The translations under genes and the position numbers were made by a program. Below the pieces are notes generated by a model. The model made no database searches and was not told the origin of the DNA. It worked only from the letters and a program-made list of their open reading frames with translations. 64,000 nt of DNA. Source: Torymus aiolomorphi. Its lineage: Eukaryota; Arthropoda; Insecta; Hymenoptera; Torymidae. Positions 1-11,839 of the stretch are shown piece by piece. How positions within the stretch are numbered: position 1 is the first letter of the stretch; the number at the start of each line of letters is the position of its first letter. The stretch is taken from positions 64,065,583-64,129,582 of the forward strand of contig CM070874.1 of the NCBI GenBank assembly GCA_036365515.1, read 5' to 3'.

Positions 1-440
1 CATTTAAAGAATCAATATGATTGGTTATTTGAAAAAAGCGCGAATATTTGAATTTTTTTTAGATCGAAAATGTGTTTTATTCCCCTTAACAAAACGATGG
101 CCGGATGTTGTAAAGAATTTAAAGATTAATTTGATGAGTCTGTAACATTTGATTTTTTACTTTAAAAATGTATCTAATTATTTTATCATTTAAATTAATT
201 AAAACTAAATCATAGTGAAAAGTGGCAGCCACAAGTCCGAAAACAAAATCGTACGCGCGAAGCGCGTTTAAATTTTGCTATATGGTACGTGATACAATAC
301 AATATTTTGAACAGTAGCTTTAATATGATCTTTTTAAATTTGAAGTTCGTAATGAATTGCAATTTATAAAATAGTATGGTCAAACTATATTGTAACGGGA
401 TTACAGATATGATAGTCAACTTAAAAAAGTAAATCCTCGT
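1..440. other. AT-rich non-coding stretch
   Basis: AT-rich sequence with short poly-T runs. Open frames here are short and of biased composition. I see no repeat, RNA gene or exon in it. Confidence 0.6.
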
Positions 441-1120
441 ACAATTGCCCCCCTACACTCCTCTCCCCACTATAATTTCATCAAATTGTTCTTCTATTTC
501 ACATCACCTACACTATCTATTTCAAATAGTTACCTCAAAATACTCATCCACATTTTAGTTATCCAATTATTATTCTTCGATATAAAACCGTCTACCCAAC
601 AGTCCAATACAACCCTGAACTTAAACGCCGCACAAAAGGACAGAAAGCCACAAAGGAAGACTCGCGGTTGCCGGAGAAGAACACATCTCCGCTTTCTCTC
701 CTCTCGATCATCCCTCACACAGCCCTGAAGAGGCGCGCGCGAAGCCAATGTATTCTTATATACTCCCTCTCCTCATCGCGCGAATAAAAAAGAGTTGGGG
801 TGCGCGATTCACCCCTCGAGGGTGCTCTCGTCGTGCGCGATACACATACTCTCCTTGCGGCGAGCGTCTGGCGCGCTCGATTTCCCGGAATTCGAACGCG
901 AGGGGGAAGCCGCAGGCACACGTACGTAGTGAACACGCCCAAGGTAATATATTTTAGGCGAGGCGATGATGCGCCGCGGCGTTTTTATAAAGACTGCGCG
1001 CGCGCGTCGAGGGCGTTTTACATGCGCTGCTTTTCGAATTGGAGTCGCTGCTGATGGTATATGATTAGATGGGTTGTTTTATGGGATGGATTTTTTATTT
1101 ATGGGATAGGGTTAATGTGT
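440..1120. promoter_or_regulatory. CpG island with GC-skew reversal (island 1)
   Basis: The left shoulder is C-rich (ccccactataa, ctacactcctctcc). The core at 680-1040 is dense in CpG (gcgcgc runs) with TATA-like tracts (ttcttatatactccctc). The right shoulder is G-rich (gatgggttgttttatggg). No convincing ORF or splice pair is visible. Divergent transcription or an accessible regulatory site is inferred from composition only. Confidence 0.4.
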
Positions 1121-1194
1121 GTAGAGCATGCGGTTCGGAGTAATAGATTTTTTATGACGAAAGCAGTTGCTAATTTTAAATTTTGTTGGTACAC

Positions 1195-1311
1195 TTTGTC
1201 ATATATATATATATATATATTAAAATTGTATTTACCTTTTAAGAAAGTAAAGTGTGTGTGTGTGTATATACACTTTCTTAAAAGGTAAATACAATTTTAT
1301 TATATATATAG

Positions 1312-1365
<54 letters not shown>

Positions 1366-1396
1366 TACTTTCTTAAAAGGTAAATACAATTTTAAA
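1195..1396. repeat. Hairpin repeat with flanking TA and CA microsatellites
   Basis: A 32-bp block (ttgtatttaccttttaagaa...) at 1221-1252 is followed by its inverted copy at 1271-1300. A further copy in the inverted orientation lies at 1362-1394. A (CA)n tract of about 49 bp (1314-1362) separates the last two, and (TA)n precedes the first. This looks like a small fold-back element whose simple-repeat centre expanded. Confidence 0.75.
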
Positions 1397-1619
1397 GGAG
1401 TTTATGAAATAATATGATATTTGGACTTTGATAAACTTGTTCTGCATTTAAAAACTGTAATGTAAATAAACGAACATTGCGCTTTTATCAAGTTGACAAA
1501 TATTTTAAGCAAAGAGATACAGTAAAGGTAAAAAATCATTATTGTAAGTGCTATATAGGTAAATATTATCCTTCTTTATTTGTTATATGTATTCGCCTCT
1601 GACTATCGATTATTTAAAA

Positions 1620-2170
1620 ACTTTATCACCTTATATCCTGCGAAAAAGCAAACCCAACTCGCTAATAATTTACACAACCATTAGCCCTCCAAAGATACAC
1701 GCTACAATTGCGCCTAATTTACACTAAAACTATCACTCCACCGTAAATCGCTATTATTTCACACACGTGCAACTTCAATAAAACAATTTTAATTTACAGG
1801 CGTCCTTCGCTCGGCGCATAAGACAGGACAAATTAAAAGCAATAATTTACGAGCGAAGATTAAGTTGGTCATACACCTTGCTAGCCCGCGCGCATCACGC
1901 ACCCGCGAGACTGATGAGTCTCGCACGCGACGTCTTTGCGTACATACATATAACACCCTTCTCATCGCGGAATGCACGCCACTAGGACAAATAACCCGCG
2001 CGGCGGGGATCTATTCGCGCGCGCGCGAACGCAAGCGTGACGACTAATGTACATATGAGGGGTTGGCGCACGCCCGAATAAATGATTAGCATGTCGGCTA
2101 TGTGGAGCGGAAATCCGGCGTGTGGGTGTTTAGAAGGAGTTTGGGTCTGTTAGATTTTTCGCACGATACT
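1620..2170. promoter_or_regulatory. CpG island with skew reversal (island 2)
   Basis: C-rich left side (caaacccaactcgc, ccattagccctcc). CpG core at 1860-2050 containing a short perfect hairpin (gcgagac...gtctcgc near 1909-1930). G-rich right side (gaggggttggcg, gtgtgggtgtttagaagg). No gene is seen. Confidence 0.38.
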
Positions 2171-2489
2171 GCGGTGTTTGAGAAAGAGTATGGGAGGAAA
2201 CTTGTCTTTTTTTTTTTCAATGTTGAGATAATTTTTTGTTTTTCTTGACTAGACTTGCATTCTTATAGCATTTTTTCTATCAAATATAGTTTTTGATAAT
2301 TTTCACTCCGACCGGCAGTAAATTTTATCGAATGCTAAGTCTACTGTCGCGTAAAAGAAAATAATAATTTTCCTTGAGCAATAGATTACCTATGCTAATT
2401 TTTCGGAGCTTTGCGCAACATGGAAATTTCGCACAGCAACTATATTTGCAATCTTTACGAAACTTTAGTCTGTTGTCAAATTACTTTTT

Positions 2490-3170
2490 TCAGCACATCC
2501 GCGTACCTCCCCGACCATATTAAACCTATCAATTTTTTCGAAGCCACCCACAATAACATTCATCAAAACCAAAGGAGCAATAACGCGGCCACTTTTGTTC
2601 TACAACCCCGCGGACAAAAGTGTGTCCCTATATGCGCCTATATATACACGACACAGCACAATGCCCACGCGCACCCATTCACTCTCTTCTCGCATTAGCC
2701 ATACTAATTTTCCACACTAGTATATTTAGACAAAGCCATGGCACGCGGCTCGAACGAGCGAGAAAGAGAGAGTCTAGACGCGTTTCGCGTCATGCACGCG
2801 CCGCCGCGCGCCGCACTCTTATAACGTCCCGTGCGAGCGTCGCGGCACGCGCGCTGCACGTATAATGCGCGGGTGATTGCGTCGCCCCGCGAATGTAAAA
2901 GTAGGCGCGAGCGGGAGAGACACACCGGACATCGATGCTAATCGCGAGAGCTGAGAGAGTATGGAGAAGGAAATCGCTCCGCGTATTCCGGTATCGAGGG
3001 GGGCTTTTTTATTTCGAAATCTTTTTATTTCTCATGGACGGCGTGCATTGTTGCGATTTGAAGTGCTGCGAAGGAAATACATTATTGTGGTTGGCGTGGT
3101 GGGAGCTTGGAATTTATGTTGCTTGACGATATTTTTGAAGTAAATAATTGTAGTTGGAGTTGAGTTCACA
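2490..3170. promoter_or_regulatory. CpG island with skew reversal (island 3)
   Basis: Left side C-rich (cctccccgaccatatt). Core at 2730-2930 with many CpGs and a GAGA-like tract (cgagaaagagagagtc). Right side G-rich (ggcgtggtgggagcttgg). Confidence 0.38.
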
Positions 3171-3174
3171 GTTT

Positions 3175-4255
3175 GATATTCTAAAAGTAAAACTATTTAA
3201 GGGATATTCATAATGCCTATGTTTAATAGTAAAATATTGTAGTTAAAAGGTACCGTTTCGTAATCAAATTGAAAATGATTACGAGTACCTTGAAGCAAAT
3301 ATCAATGATTCTTACACTTATAATGCTTCGCGACTCAGCGTGGGATGAATTGAAAGTGTCCAAAAGCTATTTGTCTAATTGAAACTGGAATTTATAAGAC
3401 TTCTGACCAAATAACCGATTATTGCAAAATTGGCTCCTGTTTATTTTGCAGTTTGAATGATTCCTGGAGGGTGAATTCATTTTGCTAATTGCTATATATG
3501 TGACTATGGTATTTATACATAGGTAGTAAGAAAATGAAAAATATTTTATAAAATGAAAATTAAATTAATGTTAACGTACACAAATAAACATTTATTTATA
3601 TATCGACACTTAAGTGGGGTAGGTCATCTCGGCAGATCACTAAAGTTAAACCGATTCATATTGCTTTTTTAGTCCTAACAAAGTACACGGGAGGGGATTT
3701 AGATATATTTTTAATATTTAAACCTATGGAATTATGACATAAATATATCTAAAACAGATTAGGTCACCGAGTGGCACTGAAGGCAATATAGCAAAAACCT
3801 TTAGTTCTTTCATCATGCCCTAAACAAATTTCAGAAGATGCTCATCACTTGTGAAAGTGGGTATAATAAAAAGTATAAACCGCACTTACCAGGCCAAATA
3901 GGCTCTATGTGGATACACCCAAAGTACATATACAGTAACATTTATTAGCTATTAATTTGAAAATAAAGCAGCCATCTACATTAATATAATTATGATAATC
4001 TCATTAAACCATATATGATGGGAATAGTATCCTAGTTATATTTTCTAAAACAATATAGTAGAATACGTTTATAATAAATATAATTGTAATGAATATGACA
4101 TGAATATAACACAAATTAATCATTTCCATAGATCACTAATAATATGAAAGGTAGCAAGCAATACACAGTGATTATATTATTCATCACAATTTTATTCAAA
4201 CAGTATATAACAAACTCCAACAAATAAATAATATACAGATAGCAAACCAATAATC
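3175..4255. other. AT-rich non-coding stretch
   Basis: AT-rich sequence without a supportable exon. It holds an imperfect 20-bp inverted pair around a shared gtacc/ggtac core at 3247-3290 and the 5S-like segment listed separately. The rest shows nothing I can name. Confidence 0.55.
3612..3715 (+). ncRNA. Possible 5S rRNA-derived relic
   Basis: The string catctcggcagatcactaaa followed by gttaaaccg resembles the conserved 5S rRNA internal region (CTCGTCCGATCACCGAAGTTAAGC). About 45 bases on, gtacacgggaggggat loosely recalls the box C part (GTACTTGGATGGG). The ends and spacing do not fit a functional 5S gene, so this would be a pseudogene or a 5S-headed SINE remnant. It was judged by eye and chance similarity is possible. 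Confidence 0.25.
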
Positions 4256-4259
4256 CTTT

Positions 4260-4791
4260 GAAATTACAACAGTTTGCTATCAGTCTCCAACCCGAACCCA
4301 CCGTTAATTATAAACAACCAAGGGTCCCCATATACCTCTGCGCCACACGCGGGCCCATAAAAAATCCGATCCGCAGCGCGAACAACTCCTCCGCGGCACA
4401 CACACAGTCCCTCTCTCTCCCCCTCAGCCGCTTGCGCGCATATACCGGGTGAAACAAAGCCGGCCAAAAAGGACGAAAATAGAAAGGCTCCCGCGCACAC
4501 TCGCCTCTCTCTCTCGCGCGCAAAGAAACCAGCGCGAGCCGCAGAAGAAGACGACCGACCGCGAAGAGAGGAGCACACACATATACTGGCGAACGCGCGC
4601 AGCATCTCCGGTCTAGTCTCGTATATATACTGCTACCCGCGAATCTTTCTCTCCTCCTCCCAACAGGTCGCGTCCGTTCCCCTCGTTCCGGCGCTATAGC
4701 TTATAGAGCAGAGCGCGCGCGCCTCTCCTCTCTCGCTCACTCTCCTTCTTCGCGCGCGCACGAGAGCGCGTGTTGCGTGTGTTGCATTGTC
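4260..4791 (+). promoter_or_regulatory. CpG-rich promoter region upstream of a 5' UTR exon
   Basis: C-rich flank (ccaacccgaacccaccg) passing into a core with CpG runs, GAGA/CTCT tracts (cctctctctctcgcgcg at 4505-4521) and TATA-like strings (cgtatatatactg at 4620). It ends at an insect initiator-like TCAGTT (4790-4795). No clear DPE is seen at +28. It is inferred to drive the exon that follows. Confidence 0.5.
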
Positions 4792-5865
4792 AGTTATTTC
4801 CCGGCAGCGAGTGCCGCTGGTGGCCCGGCCGCGCGCGCGCCCAGCATAAAGCAGACCACACTGTAGTAATACCCGTTTTGTTTTGGTTTTCTATATTCAT
4901 TTTCTCTCTCACCCCCGTTGGTTTTATTTTGGGTTTCGGTTGTTGCACTGTGTAGGTATAGTGGTGGTAAGTCACCGGAGGACGGGGTTGTTACCCGAAA
5001 TCGGTACCGCTGGATGGTTTTTTAAGTGAGAAGGGAGGAGTGTTGATAGGATGATACAGATACGGTGATTCAGTGAGGTTGAATCTGTGACGAGAATAAA
5101 ATTTTGTGCGAAACACGTCAGCGAGTGAATTGGTAGTGAAAATTGAGTGAATATCCGGTGTGTATATTTCCAGTGGCAGTGTAAAAAAAACACGAAAAAC
5201 ATCTCTGAGAAACTAGCAAAAACAGCAAGCCGGTTTTGTTAATGCACTGGCATAAGCTACACGGCAGCTCGTTCGTATGCAATGCAATTCAAATCGCTAA
5301 TACGGACCTTCCAGCGGTAAAAAAACAGCTTGCAGTCGGTGAGTCAAGCGTATAACAATCTGCAGGTCAAAGATCGAACGATTCTTTTCTCTCGCCTTCA
5401 AACGGAGAAAAACAGCCAGCCAGCCAGACAGCCAGCCTTCGTCAGTGTCAAGTGCCTCATAACGCATCTAAAACAAAGATCGACTGTAAATCATTTACCT
5501 TCGATTTCCATTGAATCGCCTCGTGAGCGCGTCGATTTGTTTTTCCTCGTCGCCGGCTCGCGCATGCGCGCGCGTGACTCCGCGGCAGCTGCAGCACACA
5601 CACAGACACGGCAGTTTTCGAAAGTGAACGCTAAACAGCATTTGCCTATGCCGCACTCTATGCTTACACGCGCGCACGTGAGTCTGTGGCTTTTGTCCGG
5701 AAAGTGCGGCAGTGTTTTTAAGATTCTGCGCCGAGTGCAAGTTCAGCCGCTGTAATAGCCCGTCGCAGTTCTTCTTTCCGGGAAATATTCAGAGTCGACC
5801 GCTGGTGAACGGAGGAGGACACGTGCGTAGATGTTGGTGCTGCTTTGACTCCGAGAAATGTTTTG
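4792..5865 (+). other. Putative 5' UTR exon
   Basis: Begins at the initiator-like TCAGTT and ends at a strong splice donor (atgttttg|gtgagtatt, GT at 5866). An alternative donor, cagtcg|gtgagtc, lies at 5338-5344. The interval has many short upstream ORFs and no long reading frame in keeping with a protein, as expected for a long insect 5' leader. The next acceptor on this strand that I can support is at 8981-8984. Start and end are inferred from signals, not transcripts. Confidence 0.4.
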
Positions 5866-7080
5866 GTGAGTATTGAGAATTCCGCGATGGGTGGATTGGT
5901 AAAAAAAAAAGGTGTTTTTGGAAAATTTTTAATTTTTTGTTGGAAGGATTTGCCAAGTTTTTATACATACTTTTAAGTTTGAATATTAAGTGTTATAAAA
6001 GCTCTGGGTTTCACGTAACTATATAGGAAAATGACTTGCATTCAAGTAGAAAACATCACGTCTAATTGCATAAGTAAAAAACTGCTTTCAGAAGTGGTTT
6101 CTTAGAATATTGTATTTTTCATTGAACTCTGTAAACATAGATATATGTAAAGTATTGATCATTAAGTAACACGAATACTGGCGAATAACCGTTATCACCT
6201 TTGCTTAAAAGGTTTTTTCAATTAGTATATTATAAATAATTAATTATTCAAATCTCTTACTACTATTGCAAATAAATAAATTTGAAATGTTTTATTTAAT
6301 TTATAAAAATTGTAAAAAGTATACATTTTCCTCGTTCTGTACGAAATTTAATTTTTCAATATCAATCACGTTGAAGTGTGAACCTTGAACCACGCAACGT
6401 TCAACCGCATCGCAACTAGAAAATACGCAATCTAACTGGAAACGTTTTAAAAATTAAAAAACACTTTCTTGCTTATTACTTTATCAAACATAATAATGCT
6501 ATTTTGAAACAATGGAGCTTATTTTTTATTTTGGAAAATTGAGCTTTAATAAACTGTATAATTTGAAACTCGTAAATTGTGTGCATTGAAGTTTTCGCCA
6601 TCGAAGATCGAGCTCTAACAACTTCCGAGTTTATTGACGGTACGCCAATTTTCTGCTAAATTTCAGTAATTGAGCAATTATTGTCAATTTTTATATTTAT
6701 CTTAGTGGAAAAAATTACGTATTAATGGTATTTTAAGGAAGCAGTTAAAATAATTACTTCAAACTTAACAATAAAACTGGTAATTGGCAACTATAAACAA
6801 TTTATTCAACATATTTATTGAAAATGAATAGGAACGCGTATGTTAAGACGTTAATCGATTTATCGAATAGGCATAAACATTGATTGCAAATATCTTGCGA
6901 AACTAGCGCCCACAGCGTTCACTATAAATAGAATACTAACACGTCATTTTTATGAATTCATAAAAGTTAATTTACACCTTACACGGTACACCAATACGAC
7001 TTTTCCAACCATCATGTGCAGCTTTAATCCTACACGACTTTTATATTTAGATAATTTAATTGCTAACTTTTTGCGCGATC
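5866..7080 (+). other. AT-rich stretch, probably intron
   Basis: AT-rich sequence immediately after a donor site. No ORF, RNA gene or clear repeat is visible. It is consistent with the first part of an intron running to 8984. Confidence 0.45.
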
Positions 7081-7610
7081 GTAACGTTCGCGGCACTAAA
7101 ACGAAAATAGAAGCGAGCACACAATGCATCGTTATTGTTTTCGGACTTTATGTTTTGGCTTATTATTCTGTCAGTGTTGCTTCGCTATAGGATCACTATC
7201 CTCGCCGCTATCTCTCTATTAAAACCGAGCATCGTTAAAATCATGCAATTCGCGACTGTGTATATAGAAGTCCACTGTCAGATCTTGCGTAACGTTTTTC
7301 ACGAGAACCTTTCCTCTGTGTCTCTCTCTCTCCCTCTTATACACGCGCACAGAGCCGAGCACAGACAATGTAATTGTTTACAGAAGCGAGTGAGTCGCAG
7401 GCCATAAATTTTAATAAGACCATAAACAAAATCGACGTGTCCGAGGTGTGTATATAGAAACACCGCGGCATAATGCAAGCATAAGTCTACCACTCTCGAA
7501 ATTAAAGAACAAATTAGATTTGTCAAAGCTGCAGCGCGGAGATATTTAGAGCGTGTACGCGCGTTCAAATGGAAACGCTGTCATTGTAATTGAAACGTGT
7601 ATTATGATTG
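7080..7610. promoter_or_regulatory. CpG island inside the putative first intron (island 5)
   Basis: Moderate CpG content with a CT tract (gtgtctctctctctccctc at 7318-7336). Gene-like ORFs on both strands (7135-7407, 7299-7568) are low-complexity shadows. An intronic enhancer or alternative promoter is possible. Confidence 0.3.
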
Positions 7611-8984
7611 GATGTGACGATGAATAAAGTTTCGGCTAAAAAGTCTCCTTTGTGGCAGTGGGAGAATGCACGTAGCCGCAGAAAGGAGAAAGAGAGCCCT
7701 CGCTACTACTACTTCTATTACTACTACTTCATTGACATGCAAATGAGAAATTCTCGAAACGCTCTTTTACGCACCCATTTCTCACGTGAGCTAGTCGCCT
7801 GGAAAGTTCTTCTCTTTTCGGAGATGCGCTCAAAAGATATAATATAAACACGCACGTGCACGTCTGGGACTGTGGAAATTTGATCGAATTTCGATTTCTT
7901 CTTGATCGATGCAGTTATTCTCTCCCGCATACTCGATACTATTGTCTTGTAAAAGTTTCACTTTTTCAAAAGAATTGAGGTTCTAAGACGTGCGCATGCG
8001 GCGTATCATATGTTTACCTATAAATGTACAATTATGCGTTTGCGTGCTATTTTTGAATGCTTTAATGAGGTAGACTAACAATTAGTGATAGTATATAATC
8101 ATTCGACCAGTACAGTATCATTACATAATTGCAAATTATGAAAAATTCTCAATAAATTGACAAATTTTGATTTGTCGCTAAACAAGTATATAATTATGTC
8201 AAGCAATGTTCTCATTGAAATGTCTATACGTTGCATAATTATATTTATGTGTCAATTGATATATAAAGTAGAAATATTTTGGATTTATTCTCTATTAGTG
8301 AATATTCACTAATTCTACGGTGGAGCAATTTTCACTAATGTTTAGTGATTTGTTCACTAATTCAACTTTAGAGAGTAGATTTGAGCTAAATAGATGAAAT
8401 AAAATCGATAAGTGTTTTTAAAAACATTTTATATGAAAAATTATTGAAATTAATCATTTGTTTTAGAGTAATTAATTGTTCTATTAGTGACAGTTCTTTA
8501 TTCACTTAAATTCACTAAAAAAAAAATAATAAAGAAAAAAAAATTGCAAAATACAATCTAAAAATAAGAAAAGATTAAATTTTGCTTTTTAAGTATTCGA
8601 AATGGAAACGTATAAAAATTTTATTTCGCGTTAAAAAGTACTCACGAACCTAATTTTAATCGAATGAGAAGTTTGCTAGTCACACGCACGCCCCAACAGT
8701 ATAAATATAATGTATAATAGGTCACGTGTTTATTAAGGTGTGACGATACGCCTTGGTTTCTATGTACGTCATAACTGGTTTTCACTTGAGCCCAAAAAAA
8801 AAAAATATAAACTTTTCTCAATACCATAAGAGAAATCAGCATTATCAACAATGCGTCATCCGATAAATTCATTACATTTTAACCCATCAAAAAGAAAAGC
8901 AAGTATTTTCAAACAACATCCCTCATTTTTTCCAAGATACCTATATACACCACTAACAACAATTCCTTCTCTCTTTCTTTCCAG
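7610..8984 (+). other. AT-rich intronic stretch with TTCACTAAT repeats
   Basis: Between 8281 and 8525 the motif ttcactaat and its complement attagtgaa recur at least six times, including a back-to-back palindrome (attagtgaatattcactaat). The outer copies share ctattagtga. The rest is AT-rich without recognisable features. The interval ends in a polypyrimidine tract and acceptor (tctctttctttccag). Confidence 0.45.
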
Positions 8985-9505
8985 CAACAACACCAATAAC
9001 GAGCAAACCGGTGGACCAGTCGTAGCAGTAATGCCTCAGCAGCAGCAGCAACCGGCATGCAACCACCACCTTAGCAGCAGCCGCCCTCCCCGTGCCGATC
9101 TGCGCCTCTTCTGAGAGAGAGACTCGGCTGCACCATCAGTGGGTCGACGCAGGGCAGCTACTTACAGCAGTCCTCCTATACTCTCCATTTGACCCTTTTT
9201 CTCTCTCTCTCTCTCACTGCGCGCGTGCGAGCGCACGTTGGAAGGGTTCAAGGTGACGACGGCGACTACTACTACCGCCGCTGCGGCTGGTTTATATACT
9301 CACTCCCGCACACATGCGCTGCGATGAGCGACGAAGGAGCAGCCGCGAGGAGGGTCTGAATATTTCGCGCCTGGACGACGACGACGACAACGACGCTGCC
9401 GCTGGCTACAGCTACTTTGTCGCCCGTGGCACCATGGCCTACGTGTTCTGGAGGGTGCTCATGAAGAAGTACTCCAAGGTGCGCCTCGGGTTGCGCAACC
9501 TTCCG
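8985..9505 (+). other. Putative exon: 5' UTR plus first coding segment
   Basis: The 5' edge is a good acceptor (ctctctttctttccag|caac, AG at 8983-8984). The 3' edge is a strong donor (cttccg|gtgagtgatg, GT at 9506). The exon carries CAG/CAA-rich leader sequence, a 27-codon upstream ORF (9031-9114, MPQQQQQPACNHH...), an in-frame TGA at 9254 and then the coding start described in the next entry. The paired splice signals make this one of the best-supported exons in the window. Confidence 0.5.
9434..9505 (+). CDS. Alternative N-terminal coding exon (MAYVFWRVLMKK...)
   Basis: ATG at 9434 sits in a strong start context (ggcaccATGg, A at -3 and G at +4). It encodes 24 residues, MAYVFWRVLMKKYSKVRLGL then RNLP, before the donor, ending exactly in phase 0. 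An upstream in-frame ATG at 9314 in a weaker context would add 40 residues with an acidic DDDDDND run. The nearest upstream in-frame stop is at 9254. The peptide is basic with an aromatic/hydrophobic start. I do not recognise the family. A second phase-0 start exon at 48.26 kb suggests alternative first exons of one gene. Confidence 0.42.
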
Positions 9506-9682
9506 GTGAGTGATGATCATGATGGCCGCCACGTGTGGTATGTGTGTATGTGTGCGGTGTGTTTCTTGTGTTTGGCACATGTGATGCGTGGCCTGATGGG
9601 TACGGTTGAGCGCCCAGCTGACGGTCAGTCGGTGAGTGGAGTGGTTGAAGGCAGTTTGGGCGGTATCGATGTTAGTCTGGGT
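9506..9682 (+). other. Intron start, G-rich shoulder of the exon island
   Basis: G- and T-rich sequence (gtgtgtatgtgtgcggtgtg) right after the donor. It forms the positive-skew side of the island whose core is the preceding exon. The open frame continuing through the donor to 9718 is not considered coding. Confidence 0.4.
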
Positions 9683-10106
9683 TTAAGGACGTTCTCCGGG
9701 TCGAAACAGCAATTTTAGTTTTTATATTTTTAAATAATGTTTTATTAATTTGATAATCCAAGAATAAGTACATGTAACAAATATATACTTGAAAGAACAT
9801 AAGACACTCGTATCATAAATTTTCCCATCGATACTCCCTCTGAAATTTCTTAAAGAACACAAATAAGCTTTATTTCGTTAAAATCTGATAAAAAATAAAA
9901 AAATTTAAAGAACTTACTCAATTTTTGTCTTTAATTGTAACAATACTATAGTAACTATTGCCTGAATTTGTCTGAAAAAAATTGTCTTATATTCTTTCAA
10001 GTATATATTTGTTACACGTACTTACTCTTGGATTATCAAATTAATAGAACATTATATAAAAATATAAAAACTAAAATTGCTGTTTCGACCCGGAGAACGT
10101 CCTTAA
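9683..10106. mobile_element. Palindromic MITE with TTAA ends (piggyBac-like target)
   Basis: The terminal inverted repeats are about 125 bp. The left end is ttaaggacgttctccgggtc and the right end is its complement finishing gaacgtccttaa. Both ends carry TTAA, the target duplication used by piggyBac-type transposases. The arms continue through cagcaattttagtttttata and the aagtatatatttgttac block. The roughly 170-bp centre is AT-rich and codes for nothing, so the element is non-autonomous. It sits just inside the intron downstream of the coding exon. Confidence 0.75.
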
Positions 10107-10735
10107 AATGTTGTTTGAGATGTGTTTAATTTGAATTTAAGTTACTGTTTTTTTTTATTTTTAGTGTAAGGTAACAGATGAAAAAATGGCTATACGAGAA
10201 TTTTTGTATTTAAAAAAAAAAAAAACAAATTGCTACTGTATAATGGCCTATGAGTACAGTAATCCAAATAAGTATGTTAATCAAATGATTAAACCGAAGT
10301 TTTCGCTAACTATAAGTGTCTTACATTAAAGAATGAGAGCTGGTGTTAATATTACCAAATTTTATATTTTTAAAATTTCAAAGTTATTCATACTATAAAG
10401 GTATCGTGTCTTGTTCAATTATTGCTACTAAACATTAGGAAATATGAGTTACCGAATACTGTATACAAAGACTAGTCGATAAAAGACAGAATTTCGGTAA
10501 CAAATTTTGAAACTTATAGTTATATTCAATGTAATTTCACTATAAGCATCCAATTATACTTTACGAATATAACAACATTAATTATTATAATTTAAAAGCT
10601 ATAGATGCGTAAAATCGTTCCATTGCTTCGTTTTTAATGAGCTGTCCGAATTCATCGAATGAAATTACGCAATAGAATTTCGAATTATCTTTACAAAGTT
10701 CTCCCGCTTATCGTGAAATTCATTACGAAACCGTG
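10107..10735. other. AT-rich non-coding stretch
   Basis: AT-rich, with an A13 run near 10211. Nothing recognisable. Confidence 0.55.
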
Positions 10736-10739
10736 TGAA

Positions 10740-11440
10740 CTTCTCTCACGCCAACGAAGAAGACGTCGCATCGTTAATTGCCGATAAAGCTCTTTAGCCA
10801 TATTTATCAAGCGCATCATCGCGTCCATTAATCCCAAGCTGACACTCGACAATTCACGCACAAAACCCGCGGCTCGGGTCCTTATAACACTTCCTCGGCG
10901 TTTCCTTCAAAACTACACGTTTCCAACAGTAAATAATAGCAGCTACGCCGTATAGCGCTGTTATATACGCACACACATTATACGCTGCCTTCAAAGAGAG
11001 TCGCGCGCTCGCGCAACACACGCGAGACTTAACTTACACACAACCGCCGCTACACGCTATACACATGTTATATCTTCTCATTAGCCGGGGCATTGGAAAT
11101 AAATAATCCGGGCCCCGATATGCCGCCAACGGAGATTTACGCGCGGCGTATAGAGTAACGACGCGCGGCGGCGATGCGGCTAGAAAAGCAGTTTCGTTTT
11201 CGAGCGGCGCAAGTTCTTCGCCGTTGCCCCCTTCGGAACGATATTTTCTCTGCCCCTTCGACGGGCGAGAAGAGAGAACTACAAGAGCTGTATATAGGTA
11301 TAGCTGTACGTGTGAGAACGCGCCTTTCGTAGTTCCACTCCGCGATTGTCGTTTTTCTCTCGTGGGAGAGAAAGAGAGAGAAAAGGATGTTACAGAATCT
11401 GCTTCACTCGTGGAGGAGTAGTACATCTTGCGATCGTTAA
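10740..11440. promoter_or_regulatory. CpG island (island 7)
   Basis: C-rich left side (ccaagctgacactcg, cccgcggctcgggtcc), CpG core at 10980-11230 and a GAGA tract on the right (gggagagaaagagagag at 11363-11379). Long minus-strand frame 11034-11582 has no protein-like pattern. Confidence 0.36.
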
Positions 11441-11835
11441 CGTATAACGTTTCGTTTATGGCTTTTTGCGATGATAATTTTGCAAATGTCCGGGGAACAT
11501 TTTTTTTGGTGTCGAGACATGCGGTTAGTATTTTTTGTTCTTTGCCTTGTTTAAAAAGAAAAGGAATGCTACACGAATACATACTTTGAAGAACGATTAT
11601 TTACGTAACATAGACTAAAAATAAACGTATTTTTATAATAATGATGAAATGAGTAGATACAAGTGTATTTAGCTGGACCTACACTTTTTAAATCAATTTT
11701 AATGTAATTTTCATACGACAAATGACATTTTCATATCTTTCTCATATTTTATCTATGTAGGTTAATACACACAATGGCTCACACAATGCATCACAGAGGA
11801 CATTCAAATTTTCAATAAGTAGCACAGAAGTCCGT
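11440..11835. other. AT-rich non-coding stretch
   Basis: Nothing recognisable beyond AT richness. Confidence 0.55.
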
Positions 11836-11839
11836 TCTA

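Noticed and set aside
1905..1935. Hammerhead-ribozyme-like CTGATGAG
   Set aside because: The bases form a simple hairpin with gcgagac/gtctcgc, and the required GAAA and stem III are missing.
5330..5755. 141-codon plus-strand ORF
   Set aside because: It runs across an apparent donor within a 5' UTR exon, has Ala/Arg/His-rich low-complexity parts and no family resemblance.
9506..9718. Continuation of the 134-codon ORF beyond 9505
   Set aside because: A strong GTGAGTGATG donor at 9506 and G/T-rich intron-like sequence follow, and the tail runs into a MITE.
11034..11582. 182-codon minus-strand ORF
   Set aside because: Spans a CpG island and an AT-rich flank with no motif, and no start or splice evidence supports it.
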